Positions 1 through 7,434 of a stretch of 64,000 bases of DNA are shown in pieces. How positions within the stretch are numbered: position 1 is the first letter of the stretch; every line of letters begins with the position of its first letter. The DNA is from Pelagibius sp048268885. Its GTDB lineage: Bacteria; Pseudomonadota; Alphaproteobacteria; Kiloniellales; Kiloniellaceae. The stretch covers positions 97,311 to 161,310 of the forward strand of contig JBLWUP010000009.1 in NCBI GenBank assembly GCA_048268885.1. The letters are read 5' to 3'. Made by a program: the position numbers and the translations under genes. The notes under the pieces were generated by a model. The model was given only the letters and a program-made list of their open reading frames with translations, was not told the origin of the DNA and ran no database searches.

Positions 1-746
1 AGGCGACCGCCGCCTACAACGCGCCGCTGCACCAGACCTGGGGCCAGGCGCAGGACTCCGGCCATCTGCCCGGGCTCGACGCGGCGCCGGCGGCCGTCGC
101 CGCCGCCGCGCAGGCAGTCGCCCGCGAGGCCGGCGCGCCGGAGCTTGAGAGCTATCCAAGCGATCAGTATCCCCTGGGCGCCGCCCGCGCCCAGCTGCAC
201 GGTACCTACGTGGTGGCGCAGACGTCCGACGGTATCGTCATCGTCGACCAGCACGCCGCCCACGAGCGCCTGGTCTACGAGCGCATGAAACAGCAACTCG
301 GCGAGAGCGGCGTGCGCCGCCAGATGCTGCTGCTGCCCGAGGTGGTGGAGCTGGAGGAAAGCGCCGCATCGCGCGTCGCCGAGCGCGCGGACGAGCTGGA
401 GGAACTGGGCCTGGTGGTCGAGGCCTTCGGCCCCGGCGCGGTGGTAGTGCGCGAGGTGCCGGCACTGCTGGGCGAAGTGGACGTGGCGGGCCTCATCCGC
501 GATCTCGCCGACGAACTGGCCGAGCTGGGCGAGGCCCTGGCGCTGAGGGAAAGGCTGGAGCACGTCTGCGGCACCATGGCCTGTCACGGCTCGGTGCGCG
601 CCGGGCGCCGGCTCAACTCCGATGAAATGAACGCCCTGCTGCGCCAGATGGAGGCGACGCCCCACAGCGGCCAGTGCAACCACGGCCGCCCCACCTACGT
701 CGAACTGAAGCTCGCCGACATCGAAAAGCTCTTCGGGCGGCGCTGA
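1..746 (+). CDS. mutL: DNA mismatch repair protein MutL, C-terminal part
   Basis: This is the 3' end of mutL; the gene enters the window already open (codons in frame from base 3), so the N-terminal ATPase domain lies upstream. MutL links MutS mismatch recognition to downstream repair. The visible part is a variable linker followed by the C-terminal dimerisation/endonuclease domain. It has the metal-binding motif DQHA(X)2E(X)4E (DQHAAHERLVYE), the ACHGSVRAG motif and the CNHGRP motif near the end, which are hallmarks of MutL proteins that nick DNA themselves. This matches an organism relying on MutL rather than MutH for incision. The stop is at 744-746. A repeat-rich spacer separates it from convergent rsmD. 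Confidence 0.93.
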   Translation, partial: ATAAYNAPLHQTWGQAQDSGHLPGLDAAPAAVAAAAQAVAREAGAPELESYPSDQYPLGAARAQLHGTYVVAQTSDGIVIVDQHAAHERLVYERMKQQLGESGVRRQMLLLPEVVELEESAASRVAERADELEELGLVVEAFGPGAVVVREVPALLGEVDVAGLIRDLADELAELGEALALRERLEHVCGTMACHGSVRAGRRLNSDEMNALLRQMEATPHSGQCNHGRPTYVELKLADIEKLFGRR

Positions 747-777
747 GGCCGTATCGGAAAGATCGAGTCTGGCGGCC

Positions 778-878
778 CCACCCCCTACCCATCCTTCCCC
801 CGTCGAGGGGGAAGGGGCATTGCGGCGCCGTCCTGAAGGACAATCCCCTCCCCCTTGTTGGGGAGGGCTAGGGTGATG
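778..878. repeat. Dispersed palindromic repeat, CCCTCCCC type
   Basis: A short intergenic block made of paired C-rich and G-rich arms (for example CCTTCCCC with GGGGAAGG, and CCCCTCCCCC with GGGGAGGG). It lies between the convergent genes mutL and rsmD. The same composition and layout recur at 7277-7434, so this looks like a dispersed intergenic palindrome family rather than a gene-specific terminator. Confidence 0.5.
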
Positions 879-894
879 GCCCGGACGAAGCGGC

Positions 895-1461
895 CTAGCC
901 TTCGTACTGCAGGAAGACCAGCTTAGCCTTGCCGTAGGTGCGGGCGTCGAGTTCGGCGAAACCCTCGGGCACCTCGAAGGGCTCGTTCTTCATCAGCTCG
1001 ACGGAGACCAGGGCGCCGGGCGCGATCCAGCCGGCTTTCAGCAGGCTGACGACCGCTTTCTCGGCGAAACCCTGGTTGTAGGGCGGGTCGAGGAAGACGA
1101 GATCGCAAGGGGCAGGCGCCGGGCGCGGGTGCAGCACGTCGCAGGCCAGCAGCTGCGCCCGTTCGTCCTCACCCAGATTCCTGATGTTGGCGCGGCAGAT
1201 CTCGATGGCCGGCGCGTAGTTCTCCATGAAGACGGCGTGCGCGGCGCCGCGCGACAGCGCCTCCAGGCCCAACGCGCCGGTGCCGGCGAAGGCGTCCAGC
1301 ACGCGCGCGCCGGGCAGGCGCTGCTGGCCTTCGTCCGCCAACTTGCCGCTGGTCAGGATGTTGAACAGCGCCTCGCGCGTGCGGTCCGCGGTGGGCCGTA
1401 CGGCGAGATCGTCGGGAGTCTTCAGGCTGCGGCCCCTATGACGGCCGGCGACGATGCGCAT
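895..1461 (-). CDS. rsmD: 16S rRNA (guanine(966)-N(2))-methyltransferase RsmD
   Basis: RsmD methylates G966 of 16S rRNA during small-subunit assembly, using S-adenosylmethionine. The 188-residue protein has the family N-terminus MRIVAGRHRGR, the RPTADRTREALFNIL block, the SAM-binding motif LDAFAGTGALGLEALSRGA and the catalytic DPPY motif (LVFLDPPY). Length is normal. Its start lies 26 bases inside the upstream rluB gene, so the two rRNA modification genes are almost certainly cotranscribed and translationally coupled. Confidence 0.95.
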   Translation of the reverse strand: MRIVAGRHRGRSLKTPDDLAVRPTADRTREALFNILTSGKLADEGQQRLPGARVLDAFAGTGALGLEALSRGAAHAVFMENYAPAIEICRANIRNLGEDERAQLLACDVLHPRPAPAPCDLVFLDPPYNQGFAEKAVVSLLKAGWIAPGALVSVELMKNEPFEVPEGFAELDARTYGKAKLVFLQYEG

Positions 1462-2653
1462 GCTTCTTCGGTCCGCTGGATTTCTTGGTCGTGCGGCGGG
1501 GGCCGGCCTTCTTCGGTCCCGTTTTCTTCGGGCCGGCCGACTTCATGTCGGGTTTCCGGGCATCCGGTTTTTTGGCGCCGGTTCTCTTGAAGCCGGTGCT
1601 CTTCGCGCCGGCCTTCTTTGCGGCCGGTTTCTTGCCCGCCGGTTTCTTGGCGAAGGGCCGCGGGGCGGCGGTTTTTTTCGCCGCCGTCTTTTTCGCCGCT
1701 GTCTTTTTAGGGGCCGTCTTCTTCGCGGCGGCCTTCTCGGCCGCGGCCTTCCGCGCCGCGGCGGCCGCCGCCAGGCCGCTGCGCCGCTGGCGCTTCTCGC
1801 GCTGCTCCTCCGCCTCGCGGACGTGCTTGAAGCCGCGTTTGGAGCCCGGCCGGTTGGGTTTCGGCTTGGCCTTGGCGTAGCCCTTGCCCTTTTTCTTCTT
1901 CTCCGGGTCCTCCAGGCCGAGGGCCTGGCGCAGGCGCTTGGGCTCGATCTCCTCCAGCGCCCGCTTGGGCAGCTTGCCGAGCTTGAAGGGGCCGTAGGCG
2001 ATGCGGATCAGGCGGTTCACGTGCAGGCCCAGGTGGGCGCAGATCTTGCGCACCTCGCGGTTCTTGCCCTCGCGCAGGCCGAAGGTCAGCCAGGCGTTGG
2101 CGCCGGACTGGCGGTCGAGGCTCGCCTCCACCGGCCCGTAATCGACGCCGTCGACGGTGATGCCCTTGGCCAGCGCCGCCAGGCGGTCCGGATGGACGTG
2201 GCCCATGGCACGCACGCGGTAGCGGCGCTGCCAGCCGCTGGAGGGCAGTTCCAGTTGGCGCTTCAGGCCGCCGTCGTTGGTCAGCAGCAGCAGGCCCTCG
2301 GAGTTGATGTCGAGACGGCCGACCGCCTGCAGGCGCGGCAGCCCCGTGGGCAGCTTGTCGAACACCGTGGCGCGGCCCTGGGGGTCGCGGGCCGTGGTGA
2401 TCTCGCCGCGCGGCTTGTGGTAGCAGAACAGGCGCGGCGGCTCGGCGGCGGGCAGCGCCTCGCCGTCCACCTCGATGCGGCTGGCGCCGGTCACCACCGC
2501 GGCAGGGCTGGTCAGCACCTTGCCGTCGACGGAAACCCGCCCGGCGGTGATCCAGGCCTCGGCGTCGCGCCGCGAGCAGAGCCCGGCGCGGGCGATGACC
2601 TTGGCGATGCGTTCGCCGCCCTGAATTTTGGCGCCCGGTTGGATGTCGGCCAT
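1436..2653 (-). CDS. rluB: 23S rRNA pseudouridine synthase (RluB/RsuA family) with basic C-terminal tail
   Basis: An RNA pseudouridine synthase that isomerises a uridine in 23S rRNA. The start at 2653 (MADIQPG) is preferred over a longer upstream reading because the conserved S4 RNA-binding domain (RIAKVIARAGLCSRRDAEAWI region) follows shortly after. The catalytic motif GRLDINSEGLLLLTNDG and the GKNREVRKI motif are present. After about residue 270 the protein changes into a long tail of KKTAAKKTA, AGKK and GPKK repeats, like histone H1 or the Lys/Ala-rich tails of other high-GC bacterial RNA-binding proteins. Such tails are known in alphaproteobacterial RluB proteins, but this one is long (about 130 residues). 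The 3' end overlaps rsmD. Confidence 0.9.
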   Translation of the reverse strand: MADIQPGAKIQGGERIAKVIARAGLCSRRDAEAWITAGRVSVDGKVLTSPAAVVTGASRIEVDGEALPAAEPPRLFCYHKPRGEITTARDPQGRATVFDKLPTGLPRLQAVGRLDINSEGLLLLTNDGGLKRQLELPSSGWQRRYRVRAMGHVHPDRLAALAKGITVDGVDYGPVEASLDRQSGANAWLTFGLREGKNREVRKICAHLGLHVNRLIRIAYGPFKLGKLPKRALEEIEPKRLRQALGLEDPEKKKKGKGYAKAKPKPNRPGSKRGFKHVREAEEQREKRQRRSGLAAAAAARKAAAEKAAAKKTAPKKTAAKKTAAKKTAAPRPFAKKPAGKKPAAKKAGAKSTGFKRTGAKKPDARKPDMKSAGPKKTGPKKAGPRRTTKKSSGPKKHAHRRRPS

Positions 2654-2676
2654 GGTCTGGTTCCCCAAGATACGTG

Positions 2677-2708
2677 TCTTACGTGGCGCTGGTCTTACGT
2701 GGCGCTGG
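2677..2708. repeat. Perfect 16-bp tandem duplication over a stop codon
   Basis: Two back-to-back identical 16-bp units, 2677-2692 and 2693-2708. The second unit encodes the last codons (Ala-Ser-Ala-Thr-stop on the minus strand) of the C26 hydrolase gene. The first copy therefore repeats those codons and the stop just downstream of the true stop. Confidence 0.85.
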
Positions 2709-3435
2709 CGACGAAGGCGCGGAAGATGGCGCTGTCGCCGGCGCCGATCAAGTACTCCGGGTGCCACTGCACGCCGAGGCAGAAGCGGTAGCCGCCGGCT
2801 TCGATGCCTTCGATCACGCCGTCCGGCGCCACGGCGTTCACCGTCACGCCGGGGCCGACCTCCTTCACCGCCTGATGATGTGCTGAATTCACCGCCATCT
2901 CATCGCTCCGGCAGATGCCGTGCAGTAGGCTGTCGGCGGTCACGGCCACGGCGTGGCCGGGCTCGTGGCGCGGGTTCGGCTGCTCGTGGGCCAGGGCGTT
3001 CTCCACCTCGTCGGGGATGTGCTGGATCAGGGTGCCGCCCAGCACCACGTTCAGCAGCTGCTGGCCGCCGCAGATGCCGAGCAGCGGCATGTTTCGCGCC
3101 AGCGCGCCGCGCGCCGCCGCCGCTTCGAAAGCGGTGCGGCGGTCCTTGGTGCGCACGGTCTCGTGGCGCGTGTTCGCGCCAAACAGGGCCGGGTCCAGGT
3201 CGAAGGCGCCGCCGGTGATGAGCAGGGCGTCGATGTGCTCCAGATAGGCCTCGGCCTGCGCCGGTTCGTGCGGCAGCAGCACCGGCAGGCCGCCGGCCTC
3301 TCGCACGGCGTCGCTGTAGTTCTGCCGCACGGCATACCAGGGATAGTTCGACCAGCCGCCGGCTTGCTCGGAATCCAGGGAGATTCCGACCACAGGGGTG
3401 GACCGGGTCGCTGCGCCGCCGTTTTGCTTTGCCAT
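2695..3435 (-). CDS. Gamma-glutamyl-gamma-aminobutyrate hydrolase family protein (peptidase C26)
   Basis: A class I glutamine-amidotransferase-like hydrolase of the PuuD type, 246 residues. Family members cleave gamma-glutamyl amide bonds, for instance gamma-glutamyl-GABA in putrescine breakdown. The nucleophile elbow is LLGICGGQQLLNV (Cys), and the QWHPEY motif near the C-terminus supplies the His and Glu of the triad. The N-terminal part with VVGISLD and the ITGG loop is typical. No other putrescine catabolic genes adjoin it, so the substrate is not fixed. It lies just upstream of rluB in the same direction. Confidence 0.85.
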   Translation of the reverse strand: MAKQNGGAATRSTPVVGISLDSEQAGGWSNYPWYAVRQNYSDAVREAGGLPVLLPHEPAQAEAYLEHIDALLITGGAFDLDPALFGANTRHETVRTKDRRTAFEAAAARGALARNMPLLGICGGQQLLNVVLGGTLIQHIPDEVENALAHEQPNPRHEPGHAVAVTADSLLHGICRSDEMAVNSAHHQAVKEVGPGVTVNAVAPDGVIEGIEAGGYRFCLGVQWHPEYLIGAGDSAIFRAFVASAT

Positions 3436-3492
3436 CGGCGCAATCTAGGCGTCGCCGGGGCCCGCCACAACCGGCGAATGCGCAGGCGATTT

Positions 3493-3538
3493 GGGGGCTA
3501 TCCGGGGCCTATAGGGGGGCTGTCCGGAGCCTAAACGG
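3493..3538. repeat. Imperfect ~22-bp tandem repeat
   Basis: Two consecutive similar units (GGGGGCTATCCGGGGCCTAT and GGGGGCTGTCCGGAGCCTAA) in the spacer between the DUF3775 gene and the C26 hydrolase gene. The second unit contains the DUF3775 stop codon (minus strand, 3531-3533). Confidence 0.5.
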
Positions 3539-3974
3539 GGACTTCGTAGTCCTCGAGGGAATAGCCCAGGGCCACGAAGCCCTCTTCCATCAGGTCGCCC
3601 AGCAGCGGCATGCCGAGCAGGTAGTCCGCCGTCGGGCCGGACTTGCGCTCGACCGCGGCTTCGATCGCGTCCTGCCATTCCTCCGCGGAGAAATCGGTCC
3701 GCCCGACCCAGGTCATGGCCACCAGTTCGGCCTGCGCGTCGTCGTTCAGGTCCTCGATGACCTCTTTGATCTCCATGGCGACCGGATCGTCGCCGTAGTC
3801 CTCCAGCGCGTCGTGGTCCTCGTCCTCGCCGGGCAGCGAAACGGTGTCCCGGTCGGCGGGGGCGACCTTGGCGTCGTAGGCGCGCGCCTTGGCGATCAGG
3901 AAGGCGACCGTCGCCGGGTCGACCTCGAGGGGGACCGTCTCTGCTTCCGCATCGACCGTTTTTGTTCCTGCCAT
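3531..3974 (-). CDS. DUF3775 domain-containing protein
   Basis: A 147-residue acidic cytoplasmic protein of unknown function. The start at 3974 (MAGTKTVDAEAE) is supported by AGGAG about 8 bases upstream; a longer reading to 4013 lacks this. The C-terminal half, with VAMTWVGRTDFSAEEW and GPTADYLLGMPLLGDLMEEG, matches the alphaproteobacterial DUF3775 family. The middle is rich in Asp and Glu. No signal peptide or membrane segment is seen. The gene stands alone, upstream of the C26 hydrolase in the same direction. Confidence 0.8.
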   Translation of the reverse strand: MAGTKTVDAEAETVPLEVDPATVAFLIAKARAYDAKVAPADRDTVSLPGEDEDHDALEDYGDDPVAMEIKEVIEDLNDDAQAELVAMTWVGRTDFSAEEWQDAIEAAVERKSGPTADYLLGMPLLGDLMEEGFVALGYSLEDYEVPV

Positions 3975-4189
3975 CGCTCTCACTCCTTGGTAACGCTCCG
4001 CGGCCCTCAGCAACGCTCTGCGGCCTGAGGCCCGCCACTCCGCTTGACCGGAAGCTTAGGCCCCCGGCGGAGCCTTGAACATTGACCTAAAGCAATTCGC
4101 TTTCAAGACCGGCCCGCTTGACCGGCCCCTTTGCGGCGGGCAGGCTCTCGCGCCATGACCAAATCCCTAAAGATCGGGCCCCTAGCGAC

Positions 4190-4642
4190 ATGGTGAAACC
4201 CGACTATATGGCCGAGGCCCTGGCGGAGGCCAGGCTGGCCGCCGAAGCGGGCGAAGTGCCCGTCGGCGCCGTGCTGGTCGACGCCGCCAGCGGCGACATC
4301 CTGGCCCGGGCCCACAACCGGGTGGAGCGTGACGCCGATCCCACGGCCCATGCGGAGATGCTGGCCATCCGCGCCGCCGCCGGCGGCCTGGGTCTCAAGC
4401 GCCTGACCGGGACCGATCTCTACGTGACGCTGGAGCCCTGCCCGATGTGCGCCCAGGCCATCACCTTCGCGCGCCTGCGCCGCCTGGTCTTCGGCGCCTA
4501 CGACCCCAAGGGCGGCGGCGTCGACCACGGGCCGCGCATCTTCGAGCAGCGCAGCTGCCACCACCGCCCGGAGGTGGTCGGCGGCGTGCAGGAGCAGGCC
4601 TGTGGGGCGCTGCTGCAGGGATTCTTTCAGGCGCGGCGCTGA
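4190..4642 (+). CDS. tadA: tRNA-specific adenosine deaminase TadA
   Basis: TadA deaminates A34 to inosine in the anticodon of tRNA-Arg(ACG), an essential step for decoding CGN codons. The zinc-binding motifs are both present: HAEMLAIR (His ligand and catalytic Glu) and the PCPMC pair of Cys ligands (TLEPCPMCAQAI). The start at 4190 (MVKPDYMAEAL) gives about 150 residues, the normal length; 4208 is an alternative. The C-terminal helix (VVGGVQEQACGALLQGFF) is typical. Confidence 0.93.
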   Translation: MVKPDYMAEALAEARLAAEAGEVPVGAVLVDAASGDILARAHNRVERDADPTAHAEMLAIRAAAGGLGLKRLTGTDLYVTLEPCPMCAQAITFARLRRLVFGAYDPKGGGVDHGPRIFEQRSCHHRPEVVGGVQEQACGALLQGFFQARR

Positions 4643-4685
4643 CGCCCTATATGAAAAGCGACGGCAGGCAAGGAATGAGGTGGGT

Positions 4686-5030
4686 ATGACGCCGAAAGAC
4701 ACCAGCTCCATCACCGGCTATCACGCCCACGTCTACTACGACGCCGAGACCAAGCCGGCGGCCGAGGCGCTGCGCGCGGCCATCGAGGCGCGCTTCGACG
4801 TGCGCTTGGGGCGCTGGCACGACCGCCCGGTGGGCCCGCACCCGCAGTGGAGCTACCAGATCGCCTTCGCGCCCGATCTCTTCGCCGAGCTGGTGCCCTG
4901 GCTGGCGCTGAACCGCGGCGGCCTGACGGTCTTTCTGCACCCGGAGACCGGCGACGACCTGCCCGACCACCGCGACCATGCGCTCTGGCTGGGCGACAAG
5001 GCCGAGTTGAACCTCAACGCGCTAAGATAG
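4686..5030 (+). CDS. DOPA 4,5-dioxygenase family protein
   Basis: A 114-residue protein of the DOPA 4,5-dioxygenase-like family (vicinal oxygen chelate type, small bacterial and fungal members). It has TGYHAHVYYD at the N-terminus, RWHDRPVGPHPQWSYQ in the middle and LHPETGDDLPDHRDHALWLG near the end. The His residues in these blocks are the expected iron ligands. The start at 4686 follows an AGG-containing stretch. The bacterial substrate is generally unknown. It sits 43 bases after tadA. Confidence 0.8.
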   Translation: MTPKDTSSITGYHAHVYYDAETKPAAEALRAAIEARFDVRLGRWHDRPVGPHPQWSYQIAFAPDLFAELVPWLALNRGGLTVFLHPETGDDLPDHRDHALWLGDKAELNLNALR

Positions 5031-5067
5031 CGGAAAGGTCGCTTTCGTCCTTCCCGCAGTCACGGCT

Positions 5068-5187
5068 GTCGTCCCGGTACTTGTTGCCGGGACCCAATGC
5101 CCTGGCCGTTTCATCGATGTAAGCCCGCGAGGCCTCGCCGCCCGCCGACGCCAATGGGTCCCGGGGTCAAGCCCCGGGACGACAGTG
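5068..5187. repeat. Inverted pair of GTCGTCCCGG repeats
   Basis: Two inverted copies of an element of the form TGTCGTCCCGG...CTTG...CCGGGACCCA, at about 5068-5106 and, reversed, 5145-5187. Each is itself palindromic. A related GTCATCCCGG element occurs at 44616-44720. This is the kind of short palindromic repeat that is widespread between genes in alphaproteobacteria. It lies between convergent genes. Confidence 0.6.
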
Positions 5188-5204
5188 GAGAGTCGGCGGT
5201 ACCG

Positions 5205-5492
5205 CTAGGCCGCCGGGGCGACCTGGAAATGATCCCAGACGGTCCAGAGGCCGATGACGACGAAGCCGAGTCCGGCCAGCAGCTTCAGCGGCAGCATGGT
5301 CAGATAGCGCTCGGCGGCGAGGCCCAGGGCCACCGCCAGGGCCGTCGACAGCACCAGCGCGGCGGCGGCGGCGAGGAAGACCATCAGCGGCGAGGTCTCG
5401 CGCTCGGCGGCGAAGAGAATGGTCGCGAGCTGGGTCTTGTCGCCCAGTTCCGCCAGGAAAACGGTGGTGAAGATGACGAGGATTTCGGACAT
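5205..5492 (-). CDS. TMEM165/GDT1 family cation transporter, single-domain form
   Basis: A 95-residue membrane protein of the UPF0016/GDT1 family, involved in Mn2+ or Ca2+ export. It has the family signature ELGDKTQ in the first membrane segment and two further hydrophobic segments. Most GDT1 proteins have two such halves (about 190 residues); this is a half-size form, which presumably assembles as a dimer. The start at 5492 has GGAGAG upstream. The leader contains a yybP-ykoY riboswitch, which fits Mn2+-controlled export. Confidence 0.88.
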   Translation of the reverse strand: MSEILVIFTTVFLAELGDKTQLATILFAAERETSPLMVFLAAAAALVLSTALAVALGLAAERYLTMLPLKLLAGLGFVVIGLWTVWDHFQVAPAA

Positions 5493-5566
5493 TGTTTTTT
5501 GATCTCTCCGGAGCCGCCGACACACTATGACGCGCCGCGCGGGCCGGCTCCTGCTGCCCCGCGGAA

Positions 5567-5712
5567 CGTCATAGGTCTCGCCAAACCCGAAGGATCTGCC
5601 CGCACCATGGCCCGAAACGCGATGTTCCGCGGCCAAGTCTGTTGATACGGGCCCCCGTAGATCACAGGCCGCAGGTCGCGGCTGTGAAATCGAGGCGGCT
5701 ACTCCCCTACGA
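5567..5712 (-). ncRNA. yybP-ykoY (Mn2+) riboswitch in the TMEM165/GDT1 leader
   Basis: Read on the minus strand, the leader contains the three conserved blocks of the yybP-ykoY aptamer in order: GGGGAGTAGCC (plus positions 5698-5708), TATCAACAGACTTGG and GGCGAGACCTATG (near 5569-5582). A helix TCACAGCCGC/GCGGCCTGTGA follows the first block, and the outer CGTAG/CTATG arms can close P1. Known members of this family sense Mn2+ and control mntP, cation ATPase and TMEM165-like genes, as here. Downstream, GGAGCCG can pair with CGGCTCC next to the Shine-Dalgarno, a possible translational expression platform (inference). Confidence 0.85.
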
Positions 5713-5770
5713 ACCGGGATGTGATAGGCGATCGCCGGCGCGATGGCAAGTGTGGGGCCTCATGGCACAA

Positions 5771-5789
5771 GGTTAACGCCGGCTTAACC
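5771..5789. promoter_or_regulatory. Palindrome GGTTAA-N7-TTAACC upstream of speD
   Basis: A perfect 6-bp inverted repeat with a 7-bp spacer, about 145 bases upstream of the speD start, in the space between the divergent GDT1 leader and speD. The symmetry and AT-rich arms in a GC-rich genome suggest a protein-binding site. No regulator is identified. Confidence 0.35.
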
Positions 5790-5933
5790 CTCAGGCTTCA
5801 GGCTGGTCACAGGCACCGCGCCCTTGAAAAAACCGAGGCAGGTCCAAAAATTCACTTGCATTGGCGGGCCAAAACTTCGAAAACCCGCGCCTCAGTTTTA
5901 CTGGGTCAATCTACTGGTTGCGCTGGAGGACCG

Positions 5934-6422
5934 ATGGCACAAGCACACGCCCTCTTCCAACTGGGGATCGACTTGGATGAAAACCCAAGCGCCTCCAAAA
6001 CGGAAGAACAAGACATCACCGCCCCGACCCCCGCAGAGGGAGAGGAGCGGAAGGATTTTTTCATCGAGCGCGACGGTGAGCGCTATGCGGGCACACACCT
6101 GATCGTCGATTTGTGGGGCGCCGAGGGGATCAACGACCTCGCCTACGTCGAAGAGACGCTGCGCGAGTGCGTGGAGGCCGCCGAGGCCACGCTGCTGCAC
6201 ATCCACCTGCATCACTTCACGCCGAACGACGGAATCTCCGGCGTGGCGGTGCTGGCGGAATCGCACATCTCGATTCACTCCTGGCCGGAATCCGGCTACG
6301 CGGCGCTCGACATCTTCATGTGCGGCGCGGCCAAGCCCGAATTGGCGGTGGAGGTGCTGCGCCAGCGCTTCAAGCCGAGCCATGTGGGTGTCGAGGAGCA
6401 CCGGCGGGGCCGCGGCCTGTGA
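5934..6422 (+). CDS. speD: S-adenosylmethionine decarboxylase proenzyme
   Basis: Makes decarboxylated AdoMet, the aminopropyl donor for spermidine synthesis. The 162-residue protein is of the short bacterial (SpeH-like) class. It cleaves itself at the Glu-Ser bond in LAESHISIHSWPE to generate the pyruvoyl cofactor; the downstream MCGAAKPE block holds the conserved Cys. The start at 5934 has GGAGG 4-5 bases upstream; the first ~45 residues are an acidic extension absent from the shortest homologues. The stop overlaps the GTG start of speE (GTGA), so the two are translationally coupled. Confidence 0.92.
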   Translation: MAQAHALFQLGIDLDENPSASKTEEQDITAPTPAEGEERKDFFIERDGERYAGTHLIVDLWGAEGINDLAYVEETLRECVEAAEATLLHIHLHHFTPNDGISGVAVLAESHISIHSWPESGYAALDIFMCGAAKPELAVEVLRQRFKPSHVGVEEHRRGRGL

Positions 6423-7267
6423 GCCGCTGGCGCGTCGAACAGCTCCACGCCGACTTCCAACTGGGCCTCAAGGCCGACAAGGTTCTCTACGACAGCGAGA
6501 CGGAACACCAGCGTCTCGTTGTCTTCGAGAACGAGACCTTCGGCCGCGTGCTGACCCTGGACAGCGTGGTGCAGACCACGGAGAAGGACGAGTTCATCTA
6601 TCACGAGATGCTCGCCCATCTGCCGCTCTTCGCCCACGGCGCGGCCAGGAAGGTGCTGATCGTCGGCGGCGGCGACGGCGGCATGCTGGAAGAGGTGCTG
6701 AAGCACCCGGGCGTCGAAAAGGTGACGCAGGTCGAAATCGACGCCGGGGTGATCGACTTCTCCAAGCAGTATCTGCCGTCGATCTGCCGGGATGCCTACG
6801 ACGATCCGCGCCTCGACCTGGTGATCGCCGACGGCGCGGACTTCGTGGCCAAGTGTGAAGAGCGCTATGACGTCGCCATCGTCGATTCCACCGATCCGGT
6901 GGGGCCGGGCGAAGTGCTGTTCACCGACACCTTCTACGGCAAGGCCAAGACCTGTCTGGCGCCCGGCGGCATTCTCGTCACGCAGAACGGCGTGCCCTTC
7001 CTGCAGGGCGGCGAACTCACCAACACCATGCGCGCCTTCAAGGCGCTCTTCGCCGATGCCGCCTGCTACCTGGCGACCGTGCCGACCTACGCCGGCGGGC
7101 CCATGGCCTTCGGCTGGGGCACGGACGATCCGGCCAAGCGCCAGGTGAGCCTGGAAACGCTGGAACAGCGCTACAAAGAAGCGGGCATCGCGACGCGCTA
7201 TTACAATCCGGCGGTCCACCTCGGCGCCTTCGCCCTGCCGACCTACATCGCCGACCTGATTTCCTAG
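6419..7267 (+). CDS. speE: Spermidine synthase
   Basis: Transfers the aminopropyl group from decarboxylated AdoMet to putrescine. The 282-residue protein has the nucleotide-binding VLIVGGGDGGMLEEVL motif and the catalytic DSTDPVGP loop. The GTG start at 6419 overlaps the speD stop, and the family N-terminus (WRVEQLHADFQLGLK) begins at once. The C-terminal region (YAGGPMAFGWGTDD) is typical. It forms a two-gene polyamine operon with speD. Confidence 0.93.
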   Translation: MSRWRVEQLHADFQLGLKADKVLYDSETEHQRLVVFENETFGRVLTLDSVVQTTEKDEFIYHEMLAHLPLFAHGAARKVLIVGGGDGGMLEEVLKHPGVEKVTQVEIDAGVIDFSKQYLPSICRDAYDDPRLDLVIADGADFVAKCEERYDVAIVDSTDPVGPGEVLFTDTFYGKAKTCLAPGGILVTQNGVPFLQGGELTNTMRAFKALFADAACYLATVPTYAGGPMAFGWGTDDPAKRQVSLETLEQRYKEAGIATRYYNPAVHLGAFALPTYIADLIS

Positions 7268-7276
7268 GCGGCGTTT

Positions 7277-7434
7277 CCCCCTCACCCAGCTCCGTCTAAG
7301 CGGGCTATGCCCGCTAAGACTTCACAACCCTCTCCCACCAGGGGAGAGGGATAGATGTTTGAGGCGGCGAATGAACCCCTCTCCCCTCCGTGGGAGAGGG
7401 AGGGGCCCGCGCAGCGGGAGGGTGAGGGGCTTTT
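7277..7434. repeat. Dispersed palindromic repeat, CCCTCACCC/CCTCTCCC type
   Basis: About 160 bases bounded by CCCTCACCC and GGGTGAGGG. Inside are further inverted arms (AGCGGGCATAGCCCGCT in reverse, and CCTCTCCC with GGGAGAGG, twice). It fills the space between the convergent speE and GNAT genes, and its right edge directly abuts the GNAT stop codon. Related in style to 778-878. Confidence 0.6.
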
